Shown: positions 11,766-22,825 of the stretch, piece by piece
Layout: the number at the start of each line of letters is the position of its first letter
Numbering within the stretch: position 1 is the stretch's first letter
Assembly (NCBI RefSeq): GCF_003597395.2
Contig: NC_133770.1
Coordinates: forward strand, 11,747,980-11,811,979
Direction of reading: 5' to 3'
DNA length: 64,000 nt
DNA from: Chelonoidis abingdonii
Taxonomy: Eukaryota > Chordata > Testudines > Testudinidae
Notes under the pieces: model-generated
Databases searched by the model: none
What the model saw: only the letters and a program-made list of their open reading frames with translations
What the model was told of the DNA's origin: nothing
Position numbers and translations under genes: made by a program

Positions 11766-14490
11766 TTTCATAGATTCATAGATTCATAGACTTTAGGACT
11801 GGAAGGGACCTTGAGAGGTCATCGAATCCAGTCCCCTGCCCTCATGGCAGGACCAAAGACTGTCTAGACCATCCCTGATAGACATTTATCTAACCTACTC
11901 TTAAATATCTCCAGAGATGGAGATTCTAACAACAACCTCCCTAGGCAATTATTCCAGTGTTTAACTACCCTGACAGTTAGGAACTTTTTTTCCTAATGTC
12001 CAACCTAAATCTCCCTTGCTGCAGTTTAAGCCCATTGCTTCTTGTTCATCATTAGAGGCTAAGGTGAACAAGTTTCTCCCTCCTCCTGATGACACCCTTT
12101 TAGATACCTGAAAACTGCTATCATGTCCCCCTCTCAGTCTTCTCTTTTCCAAACTAAATAAACCCAGTTCTTTCAGCCTTCCTTCATAGGTCATGTCTCA
12201 AGACCTTAATCATTCTTGTTGCTCTTCTCTGGACCCTCTCCAATTTCTCCACATCTTTCTTGAAATGCGGTGCCCAGAACTGGACACAATACTCCAGTTG
12301 AGGCCTAACCACGCAGAGTAGAGCGGAAGAATGACTTCTCGTGTCTTGTTTACAACACACCTGTTAATGCATCCCAGAATCACGTTTGCTTTTTTTGCAA
12401 CAGTATCACACTGTTGACTCATATTTAGCTTGTGGTCCACTATGACCCCTAGATCTCTTTCTGCCATACTCCTTCCTAGACAGTCTCTTCCATTCTGTAT
12501 GTGTGAAACTGATTGTTCCTTCCTAAGTGGAGCACTTTGCATTTGTCTTATTGAACTTCATCCGGTTACCTCAGACCATTTCTCCAATTTGTCCAGATCA
12601 TTTTGAATTTTGACCCTGTCCTCCAAAGCAGTTGCAATCCCTCCCAGTTGGTATCATCTGCAAACTAATAAGCATACTTTCTATGCCAACATCTAAGTCG
12701 TTGATGAAGATATTGAACAGAGCCGGTCCCAAAACAGACCCTGCGGAACCCCACTTGTTATACTTTCCAGCAGGATTGGGAGCCATTAATAACACTCTCT
12801 GAGTACGGTTATCCAGCCAGTTATGCACCCACCTTATAGTAGCCCCATCTAAATTGTATTTGCCTAGTTTATCGATAAGAATATCATGCGAGACCGTATC
12901 AAATGCCTTACTAAAGTCTAGGTATACCACATCCACCGCTTCTCCTTATCCACAAGGCTCGTTATCCTATCAAAGAAAGCTATCAGATTGGTTTGACACG
13001 ATTTGTTCTTTACAAATCCATGCTGGCTATTCCCTATCACCTTACCACCTTCCAAGTGTTGCAGATGATTTCTTTAATACTTGCTCCATTATCTTCCCTG
13101 GCACAGAAGTTAAACTAACTGGTCTGTAGTTTCCTGGTGTTTTTTATTTCCTTTTTATAGATGGGCACTATATTTGCCCCTTTCCAGTCTTCTGGAATCT
13201 CTCCATCTCCCATGACTTTCCAAAGATAATAGCTAGAGGCTCAGATACCTCCTCTATTAACTCCTTGAGTATTCTAGGATGCATTTCATCAGGCCCTGGT
13301 GACTTGCAGCATCTAACTTTTCTAAGTGATTTTTAACTTGCTCTTTTTTATTTTATCTTCTAAACCTACCCCCTTCCCATAAGCATTCACTATGTAGACA
13401 TTCCTTCAGACTCTCAGTGAAGACCGAAACAAAGAAGTCATTAAGCATCTCTGCCATTTCCAAGTTTCCTGTTACTGTTCTTTCTCCTCCTCACTGAGCA
13501 GTGGGCCTACCCTGTCCCTGGTCTTCCTCTTGCTTCTAATGTATTGATAAAAAGTCTTCTTGTTTCCCTTTATCCCATAGCTAGTTTGAGCTCATTTTGT
13601 GCCTTTGCCTTTCTAATCTGCCCCTGCATTCCTGTGTTGGTTGCCTATATTCATCCTTTGTAATCTGACCTAGTTTCCATTTTTTATATGACTCCTTTTA
13701 TTTTTATGTAGGTCATGCAAGATCTCGTGGTTAAGCCAAGGTGGTCTTTTGCCACATTTTCTATCTTTCCTACCCATCGGAATAGCTTGCTTTTGGGCCC
13801 TTAATAGTGTCCCCTTTGAAAACTGCCAACTCTCCTCAGTTTTTTCCCCTCACGTCTTGATTCCCCATGGGACCTTACCTATCAGCTCTCTGAGCTTACC
13901 AAAATCTGCCTTCCTGAAATCCATTGTCTCTATTTGCTGTACTCCTTCTACCCTTCCTTAGAATTGCAAACTCTATGATTTCATGATCACTTTCACCCAA
14001 GCTTCCTTCTACTTTCAAATTCTCAACGAGTTTCCTCACCCTATTTGTTAAAATCAAGTCTAGAACAGCTCCCCCAGTAAGCTTTTTTCAACCTTCTGAA
14101 ATAAAAAGTTGTCTGCAATGCAGTCCAGGAACTTATTGGCAGTCTGTGCCCCTGCGGTGTTTATTTCCCAACATATATCTGGATAGTTGAAGTCCTCCAT
14201 CACCACCAAATCTGGGCTTGGATGATTTTTTAGTTGTTTATAAAAAAGCCTCATCCACCTCTTCCACCTGGTTAGGTCGGCCTGTAGTAGACTCTTAGCA
14301 TGGACATCACCCCTTGTTTTTTACCCTTTTATCCTAACCCAGAGACTCTCAACACTTCCGTCTCGTCTCCTATGTCCATCTCCACCTCAGTCCAAGTGTG
14401 TACATTTTTAATATATAAGGCAACACCTCCTCCCTTTTTCCCCGTCTATCCTTACTGAGCAAACTATACCCATCCACACCAACATTCCAA
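11766..14490 (-). mobile_element. CR1 LINE with endonuclease and RT remnants
   Basis: The plus strand opens with the reversed CR1 3' terminus ('ttcatagattcatagactt', 'ctggaagggaccttgagagg'), so the element runs on the minus strand. Reading 5' to 3': an endonuclease tail at 14254-14060 ([10 protein letters not shown]), broken RT, a clear RT core at 12936-12598 (VYLDFSKAFDTVSHDIL, VLGPALFNIFINDL), an RT thumb at 12542-12210 ([20 protein letters not shown]) and a final segment at 12194-11961. Stops and frameshifts make it non-functional; the 5' half is missing. Confidence 0.93.
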
Positions 14491-15817
14491 TCATGCAAGG
14501 ATGTGTTTACAAACATTAATTAAAGAAGATGCAACATTAGTGGGAAATTTAACTCAAAAATATCTGTTTTTTAATGCAGTTTTGATTGTTTTTAAATTTT
14601 CCAGCCAGTTCTAGTCAGCCGCTGAGCATCATGGTATTTGTTCTAATTCCTTCACTGTCTCAGCATTTCTCAGGTAGGCAGGAAGATGTGCAAGCCATTA
14701 TGTTCCACATTTGGAAAAGAGGTATTTTTCCTGTAAAATATGTGGCAGTTATAGAGTATGTATGGTGGCGTATAGTATAAAATATTATTGACACGCATCA
14801 TGCTATAAAATTCATATTCAATCACACACGCAAAAGCTACATTTGAAAAAGCCCAATAGCTGTAATTAGCAATGTGAACAAACTAAAGTCCAGTTTTCAA
14901 TAAAATCCTCTTTAGAGGATTCAGAATCCAGGTCTGGATCAACATCAGAATGTCATGGCTACAACAAATGGCCCAAATGATGAACACTGTATGACATCAG
15001 GCGTTTCAAAATGTTGGATCTCTATCTAAATTATGTGTCCTGTTGTCCATCTCTGAAAGCCGAGCTGGAAAAAAAAATATGGAGGGACCAATAGTGGCTT
15101 TGACATAAGCCCTGAGTAAGGGGCAGCTCCCAGTTCCACTGCCAAAGATGTAGACTATGACCCAGACTGTGAGTCTCTCTGGTCCCTAGTTCCCCATTTC
15201 CTCCAAGGGAATGCACTAGCCCTATCCCTGACACAAATTACTTCCCCTTTTACTCCAGTGCAGCTGTGCTGACTGGTGCAATTGGAGGATGGAACCAAGG
15301 CTCTACCAGCTGCCCCACCCACCCACTTCGTATTCACCTGAAGGGAGAGTAGCTGTATGAAAGCTGTTTCCCCCCACCAACACCCATGCTACTACCAACA
15401 ATACAGAAAGCTCTTTCAGTGTAGTGAAGGGGTGCCATTCCTTCCCCCAAAGTGCCCTGAGCTGGCACACAGGCCCAGGGACACAATGGTGCCCAGAGGA
15501 AATAGCAAACTTTGTGCTGTGAAGCTATAATTCCACTGAGGAGATCTCTCGGTGCCATCATAATGTTTGCAGAGATTTGAGGGAGGCAGAATAGGAGAGG
15601 GATTAGCATGCCAGCTGGAGGATGGACAGTAGATTTCACTGGTGCTGGAATTCCTCTGTATTTTGAAATACTCTCTGGAAAGCTAGCCAAGGAATTCATC
15701 CTTGAAAGGAACATCTTAATTGTTATGTGTCAAGAGAAAGAGTTAAAAATAGGAGCAGGTTGCAGATTGAATGACAGTCTGTTAAGGTCTCCTGCTGCCA
15801 TCTAGTGGGAGACATAC
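14491..15817. other. intergenic, no gene seen
   Basis: Only chance reading frames (up to 126 codons), without family resemblance. Confidence 0.45.
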
Positions 15818-15832
15818 TTATTGGTTTTGAGT

Positions 15833-15926
15833 ATCAGGGGGTAGCGGTGTTAGTCTGTGTCCACAAAAACAACGAGTCCAGTGGCACCTGTTGGTCTTTA
15901 AGGTGCTACCAGACTCCTTGTTGTAT
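15833..15926 (+). mobile_element. fold-back SINE-like insertion, copy A
   Basis: A 94-bp insert flanked by a perfect 15-bp duplication TTATTGGTTTTGAGT (15818-15832 and 15927-15941). It starts with the family 5' end 'atcagggggtagcggtgtta', runs to GTGGCACCT, then returns inverted ('aggtgctaccagactccttg') to the A-rich point of the left arm. LINE-type target duplication; no coding capacity. Confidence 0.85.
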
Positions 15927-15941
15927 TTATTGGTTTTGAGT

Positions 15942-17487
15942 GTTTTGTTTTTCTTCAGACCTAATTAAATAAAATAATAGTAATAGTCAAAATAATGGAT
16001 TGAATATATTCCATGCCGATCTACATAAAAAGTATCCTGGATCTTGATAACGTAAAATATAAAGATTAAAGAACTAACAAAAGTATCAAAACAACAATTA
16101 AATTGAGCACAGAACTATCAATTAAAGCATCATCCAGCTAAAAAAAGAGGGTGAGGACTGTAGTCATTTTCAGACCCCAAAGGGGGACCTTCCGTAGTCC
16201 AACGGCCACAGTGGCAAAGACACCATCCTTTGTCCTCCAGGCACCACCAGCCCCAGATGTTGCAGGATGAGATGCTTCATAGGGAGCTAGAAGCTCAGAA
16301 GGTTCTTGGATCCATTCTATTAATTGAATAAAGTACCTGTTTCCAAAAAGCACTTGGACTCCATGCATAATGAAGTTCAATGATGCTTTCATTACCCAGT
16401 CTCATTGCCCCAACTACAGGTCCCCAGACCTAACTCCATCCTCCAAATCTACAGACAAGTAGAGCTGGGGAAAAATGATATTTTGGTTTGCTGGTAATTC
16501 AAAAAATGGGGCGAGAATCATTTCAGATCGAACTGAAAATATATTTTTAAAATTTTTTGGATAATCAGAAAAAAATTGTATTGCAGGTCAATTGAAAAGT
16601 TTCGGTTGGATAAAATTGAAATGTTTCATTTTGAGTTCAATCATTTTAAAATGTTTTATGGGGATTTAAATGAAAAGTCATTTTGAATCAAAAAAATCAA
16701 AACATTTTATATCACCAAGACTGAAACAAAATGTTATGATTTGGGGATTTTTTTTAAGGTTTTTTCAACTGAAACAATTTGGCAAAACCAAGAAGAATTA
16801 ATAAAATGTTTTGATGTTGCCACATTTGAATTTTTCACCCCCAAAAAAAGGTTTGGAGAGAAAAATTCTCCCAACTATACACACAACAGGACTCCTCATT
16901 AGTATTGGGGGAATCTTTAAAATAGGAATTCTCTTGCTTGTGTAATATTGTGTCAAACCCACTTATTTTCCTGTAATGTTGCTTTTCTCTTTAGAGTTCA
17001 CTCTTTTCCATTTTCATGCAGGCAGAAGATCAAGTGACCTTCCATTGTCAAAACAGATTGGGCTTTGTGTTCTCCTTTGTTTGTTCAATCCATTATTATT
17101 TTCCACCCACTGAAGGATGATCATTCTCACCGGCATTGAGAAGGCAGCACAAGAGCTAACCTGAGAAATTACTCCAGCCTGTCAATGCAATAGGCATGCA
17201 GTTAAATTATTCTGTTTACATTATAGCAGTCGCCGGCCAGTGCAGTGGTTACTGAGAATAATGTACATTATAAAAGTTCAGTTAGGGAGAGATGCAGCCA
17301 GAAATATAGCTTTGGCTTGCAATGACTGTGAACTACTTGACTAAACTAAGTGAGCACTTGTTGTATATGGTATAATAGGTGAGTTGCTAGAACAAAAGAG
17401 TAATTTTCCTAAAACATTGTAAACATGTGAACATTCAGCCTAGCTACAGTGGCAATTTGACGAAGAACATTGCTTTCTATCTAGTGT
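15942..17487. other. intergenic with AT-rich dispersed repeat
   Basis: About 16440-16880 belongs to the recurring A/T-rich repeat type. The remainder has no recognisable feature. Confidence 0.4.
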
Positions 17488-17565
17488 CATAGATGTTAAG
17501 GCCAGAAGGGACTCTTATGAGCATATAGCCTCCTGCGTAACACATGCCACAGAACTGTACAACAG
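17488..17565 (-). mobile_element. CR1 LINE 3' end scrap
   Basis: 'gtcatagatgttaaggccag', then 'aagggactcttatgagcata' and 'gccacagaactgtac', the reversed 3' terminus of the same CR1 subtype as at 30582. Confidence 0.7.
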
Positions 17566-17764
17566 AGGAGAACCAACAGGCATTTCTAGCTGAGTTTTCA
17601 GAAGTGGCCACTGATGCAGGGTGCCTTGATTTCAGTTGGCATTGTGGGTGGTCAGCTCTTCTGAAAATCAGGCCCAAGGCGTCTTGGGTTCGGCAGCCAA
17701 AATGGGTGGAATTTTGCAGAAGAAGAAAAAGAACAAAAGTACAGAAAGAACTTGAAACAACCAA

Positions 17765-17823
17765 CATATTCATCATCCTATGGCTCCTGTCTTGAGGCAT
17801 ATTCATCATCCTATGGCTCCTGT
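17765..17823 (+). repeat. 33-bp tandem duplication
   Basis: The 26-bp sequence beginning 'catattcatcatcctatggc' occurs at 17765-17790 and identically at 17798-17823. Confidence 0.9.
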
Positions 17824-18284
17824 TTACTGTATATAGCTGGCACCCAGATATTTTACTGTAATGCAAAGTATATTAAATATGCATGTATAATTATGGAAAG
17901 GTCCCTTTACAGTACAAAAGATCCAACAAACAGGTGTAAGTTATATTTATCCATAAAGTGTATTTACATACACTTTAAATAAAAATGAGAACAAGGCCCA
18001 ATATTTCCGTCAAACAAATAACATTTCAAACATAGAGGAAGAGTAGGTAAATCAGGGTCACTTACAAAGGCAATGCGATAAGTAAAAGGAACAGAGATCC
18101 ATTCGATATTATGTTATACGTATACATACACATACATTGACTATACATATATTCTAATAATTGTTGACAATTTAGGAGACACTAATATACATACATATGG
18201 TTCTTATAGCATTTAAAATGCTTGCCAAATCCTAATGCTTGCCAAATCTCTCTTTCTACTTTCTTTTTTTCACATTATATAATA
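17824..18284. other. intergenic, no gene seen
   Basis: AT-rich with TA-rich runs around 18110-18200. Confidence 0.45.
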
Positions 18285-18298
18285 ACTATAATTTTTCA

Positions 18299-18471
18299 AA
18301 AAGCAAAGAATCCTGTGGCACCTTATAGACTAACAGACGTTTTGGAGCATGAGCTTTTGTGAGTGAATATTCACTTCGTCGGTTGCATCCAAAACGTCTG
18401 TTAGTCTATAAGGTGCCACAGGATTCTCTGCTGCTTTTACAGACCAAGCCTAACATGGCTACCCTTCTGAT
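18299..18471 (-). mobile_element. fold-back SINE-like insertion, copy B
   Basis: A 173-bp insert flanked by a 14-bp duplication ACTATAATTTTTCA (18285-18298 and 18472-18485). On the minus strand it begins with the family 5' end (GTATCAGAAGGGTAGCC), continues past CCTGTGGCACCTTATAGAC and folds back through the same segment, ending at the A-rich junction. Confidence 0.88.
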
Positions 18472-18793
18472 ACTATAATTTTTCAGAAGCTTTTATGAGA
18501 TCATATTCATCAAACAAACAGGACTGGGACTCTGGGGAAAGATCATTTATATTGGTTTATAGTTTTGATTAAAAGCATTATGCACGTGGAGTAATTATGC
18601 AGTCATTGATCTTGAGGACATCATATTAGCCTCTTAGTCTGACACGCTGTGAGCACAGCTTGGGATGGGTATGCCGTATGAAGATAAAATTGACTCAGTC
18701 AAAGCAGATGTAGATTCTGCTTGCCCGATCTCTTTCAGTTTCCATTTTCAGAAAACTCTCTGATAACCAGGGAATAATGTCTTCAGAGTTAAG

Positions 18794-19006
18794 TATCAGA
18801 GGGGTAGCCATGTTAGTCTGGATCTGTAAAAAGCAACAGAGAGTCCTGTGGCGCCTTAAAGACTAACAGATGTATTGGAGCATAAGCTTCCGTGGGTGAA
18901 TACCCGCTTCATCAGACGCATCATGCATCCAACAAAGTGGGTATTCACCCACGAAAGCTTATGCTCCAATACATCTGTTAGTCTTTAAGGTGACACAGGA
19001 CTCTTG
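18794..19006 (+). mobile_element. fold-back SINE-like insertion, copy C
   Basis: A 213-bp insert flanked by a 13-bp duplication CTTCAGAGTTAAG (18781-18793 and 19007-19019). The left arm is the 5' end (TATCAGAGGGGTAGCC) through GGGTGAATACCCGCTTC; the right arm returns inverted from 'gtgggtattcacccacgaaa' to CAGGACTCTTG. Confidence 0.9.
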
Positions 19007-19035
19007 CTTCAGAGTTAAGGATACCAATGGCTACT

Positions 19036-19138
19036 GTAAAAGCAGCAAAGAGTCCTGTGGCACCTTACACACTAAAAGACGTATTGGAGCATGAGCTTTT
19101 GTGGGTGAATACCCACTTTGTCAGATGCATGTGTCTGG
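19036..19138 (+). mobile_element. SINE-like insertion, non-inverted copy E
   Basis: Same family as 18299 and 18794, but a simple 5'-truncated copy from 'aaaagcagcaaagagtcctg' through GGTGAATACCCACTTTGTC to ATGCATG, with no inverted arm. Confidence 0.7.
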
Positions 19139-20331
19139 CTACTGTGTTTGGCTGAGATGGTCCTTTCTTGTAATCTACCTAATTTAGAAATGCAGGAGTT
19201 TCTGGGTTTTGTTGTTGTTGTTGTTTTTAAAATAGAGATCGCTACAATCAACATTCAGTGACCCAGACACTCAAACATTGGGGGAGTCTAAAGTCTGAAC
19301 CCAGTGTCACATCCAAATTTTACTAATGGACTCATAAGAAAATTAACCAAAAATTCCTTAAGTACTTGTGGTGTGGGCCCATCTCTATTTTATTTGAAGG
19401 GGATGTAAAGAGTGGAATGCCTATTCTTTTGCCTACTGTAGGGAGAGTGCCCAAACCAATATACTTCTGACCCCACAGAAGTATGTCAGAGGAAACGCCA
19501 TGTATTTGTTGCACGGTAGTCATGGAAGAGAGGTGGCTGTTAAGGGAGAGGCAGAACCACTGAAAAGCTATACTCTGTGGCACCCATCCCCTACAAACAT
19601 ATGGGGGCTTCACTGGGTGAGATAGTGCTGACCCTGTCTATATGTTGGATAAAACAACAGGAGGCTGCACCTTTACTCACATGATTATAATCAAATTCCA
19701 CACTTTAGAGTTTTAACCGGTCACCTGCAGGGGTCAGGAAAGATTCCCCACTCCACCCCCCGCGATGCTCAATTGATCAGCTGTACTTTGAGCCCTCATA
19801 TATTTTTCACCTTCCTCTGATGCATCAGAGGTTAGCCACAGCTGGAGATGGGACACTGGATGGGGTGGACCAATGCACTGAGGTGTTATAAAGAATCCCC
19901 TTTCTTAGATGCCTGGCTGGTGTCTCGCTCACATGCTCAAGGTCAAACTGACTGTCAGATTTGGGGTTAGGAAGGGATTTTCCCCCAGCTGAGAGCAGCA
20001 GGGATTGAGGAGGGGGAGGAGGAGGCTCACATTGCTCTGCACCATGGAGTACAGTTCACCTGATAGGATCATCTGGGCATATTTCACTAATTAGTTCCAT
20101 GCCATTGCAGGGGCCTTGGCCATTGGAGGCACCTTGGTTTCTCCTGTTCCCTGCCTCTGGCTCACAGCACTTTAGTCTCCTGAAGACAGCAACAGTTTAG
20201 TCTAACCCAAGTTATTGGCTCTATGTAGCAGGTAAAGGAGTAAAATTTAATGGCCTGTGATATGCAGAAGATCAGATTAGATGATATAATGAAATTCTGG
20301 CCTTAAAGTCTACAAAGCAGTGTAATGCTGT
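19139..20331. other. intergenic, no gene seen
   Basis: A (GTT)n tract lies at about 19209-19226. No coding or repeat-end signal recognised elsewhere. Confidence 0.4.
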
Positions 20332-20806
20332 TTTAACCCACATACCTTCTGGGTGTGGTGCTCTGTCCTGTCTAGTGGCACCAAGACCACTTAGAGAGAG
20401 AGATTAATAAGTCTGCTACAGATTTAGTTAAGGAGCTTGTGGCTTTTAGCAAACGCAGTAGTGGCTAATGCATTTAGCTCCAGAGGTTCCCCAGTTTGAC
20501 CTCGCCTGCCAACGACCATCATCTGTCAGTGTTGCAAGTGGGGGCTCGTCCAGGATTTCAACTGGGAAGTCTCTGAAGCTCAGGACGTGCATCCTCAGCT
20601 AGGGGAAATATGTAACCCACACACCTCCTGGGTGTGGTGTTCTGTCCCCGCTAGTAGCATGGCGATCACAGAGAGAGAGATAAATGAGTCTGCTCTACAG
20701 CCTTAGCTAACCGGCAGTTGGCTTTTAGCTCATGTGGTAGAGACTCATGCAATAAGCTCCAAAGGCCCTGGTTCAGTTCTGACAGCCAGGGTCTGTCAGC
20801 GTTACA
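20332..20806 (+). mobile_element. miniature LTR retroelement (TRIM-like)
   Basis: Two related copies of an LTR of about 200 bp (20332-20536 and 20611-20806) enclose only 74 bp. The interior opens two bases after the 5' LTR with TGGGGGCTCGTCCAGGAT, one mismatch from the tRNA-Pro primer binding site used by many retroviruses. It ends in the purine-rich AGGGGAAATA directly before the second LTR's TGTAAC. The whole is flanked by CTGT (20328-20331 and 20807-20810). The LTRs contain tRNA-like A- and B-box sequences. No coding capacity; it would need proteins in trans. Confidence 0.75.
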
Positions 20807-21852
20807 CTGTAACCTCACTTTTTTGTTGGTTTGTTTTTGTTACCTTTGCCTCTGTGCTGGTTCTGCCACATTCATAATAAAATAAATAAGCTCAGCACTA
20901 GAGACTTTGCAATTGCTCTGACAAGGAAGGTGCTCACATACTGTGGTGCTGGGCAGCAATAGAAACCCGAATACAGATAGATAGCAAAACCAATGGTGCT
21001 GCCTAAATGACCAAAGAGGACACAAAAGTCTGAGGGCAGAATAATAGACAAGAGAACAAGAGAAAGTGCTGCCTGGATGAATAATTCAATGCATTGAACA
21101 CAGATTCAACGTGCTACAATAGAACATTTAGTCTCAGCTATTAATTTGACGATGGGGTCTTCAGCTACGCAGTGCTCCCAAAGCTGCTATTTATTATTAA
21201 TTATTAGTATTGTTATTTGTCTATATAGCTAGGAACATGACAGAAATCTATGAAGATAAGAAAATAAAGTCCTTGACCCAAGAGCTTACAGTTTCAATAG
21301 ATCTCCCACAACCAGTGAGTGTCACAGAAAGTTGCTAGATTGTTGATTTTGTACTGACGGAGAGATATGCGTGTAACCGACAGTATGATGACACCATTTC
21401 TTACAGAAGCCTTGAAAAGCAGAAAAAAGCTTGTGAGATTTCATTGGATCACAGCTCTAGGTGCTCTGGCTGTAGAAAGTCAGAATATGTTTTTTAAGAG
21501 TTCTCCCCACCCCCCACCCATGAGAAACACAAATAAGAGTGTAAAAGGTTAGACTTACTGGGTCTGATTTGCCACTGCTCTAGTCCAGTTTTATATTGGT
21601 GTAGCTCCATTTTGAGCCACAATGAGTAAACAGTTGTGGTTGGTATAATTGCCTGAAGGAGTTCCAACTCCTTTCACTTTTCATACAATTTTTGACTGCA
21701 TATCAAAGCCAAGAACCTGAAAGAACATAACTGGGTGGTATAGTAAGCATACATTTGTTGGAAAGCTCTTAATGTAAGGCCAGCTCAGGACTATCTGAAT
21801 TCACTGTAAATCTCACTCCCTTTCCAAAAAAGTAAAAATTGTAAAATGTAAG
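20807..21852. other. intergenic, no gene seen
   Basis: Contains a degraded SINE- or LINE-like stretch at about 21185-21300 ('ttattattaattattagtat', 'gagcttacagtttcaataga'). No gene. Confidence 0.4.
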
Positions 21853-22820
21853 TGTCATAAACAGATAAGAAAAGTTAAGAGCACACAAGTACTTTGTATC
21901 TCTTTGACTGTAAAGGGTTAACAAGTTCAGTAAGCCTGGCTGTCACCTGACCAGAGAACCAATCAGGAGACAGGATACTTTCAAAACTTGAGGGAGGGAA
22001 GTTTCTGTGTGTGCAGTTAGTTTTTGGTTGTTGTTCACTCTGGGGGCTCAGAGGGACCAGTCTTGCAACAAGGTAATCTCCCTCTACAGGCGTTTAGTTA
22101 AAAGAATGAGTACTTAATAGATAAGTGGAGTTAGGCTTATGTTTGTTTCTTTTTTTGCAAATGTGCATTTGGTGGAAGAGTTAATTGTGTATTTGCTGAA
22201 AAGGAGGTTCAAATTTGTATTTTTGCCTGAAGGATTTTAATTTGTACTTGAACACGTAGGCTGGAAAAACCCTGTACCTATTCCATTTTAAATTTACAAA
22301 GATAATTTTTACTGTTTTTCTCTCTTTAATTAAAAGGTTTTCTTGTTTAAGAACCTGATAGTTTTTTTATTCTGGTGAGACCCAGGGGACTGGGTCTGGA
22401 TTCATCAGGGAATTTGTGGAGAGAGAGAGGCTAATTTCTCTCTGTGTTAGGATTACTGTCTCTCTCAGGGAGAGTCTGGGAGAGGGAGAGAGAAGGAGGG
22501 AGGAAGATGAATTTTCCTCTCTGTTTTGTGATTCAAGGAGTTTGAATCACAGTAATCTTCCAGAGTAACCCAAAGAGAGGAAGCCTGGGAGAAGCAATGG
22601 TGGGGGAAAGGGTTTACTTTCCTTGGGTTAAGATCCAGAGGGTCTGGGTCTTGGGGGTCCCCAGGAAAGGTTTTGGGGGGACCAGAGTGTACCAGGCACT
22701 GGAATTCCTGGTTGGTGGCAGCTCTACAGGTTCTAAGCTGGTGATTAAGCTGAGAGGAATTCATGCTGGTACCCCATCTTTTGGACGCTAAGGTTCAGAG
22801 TGGGGAATTGTACCATGACA
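21853..22820 (+). mobile_element. 968-bp solo LTR
   Basis: Termini TGTCAT...ATGACA, flanked by a 5-bp duplication GTAAG (21848-21852 and 22821-22825). A CCAAT box (GAACCAATCAGG) near 21957 supports plus orientation. There is no internal retroviral region on either side, so it is a recombined solo LTR. The family is not identified. Confidence 0.85.
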
Positions 22821-22825
22821 GTAAG

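Noticed and set aside
12854..13129. 91-codon plus-strand frame
   Set aside because: Antisense shadow of CR1 reverse transcriptase.
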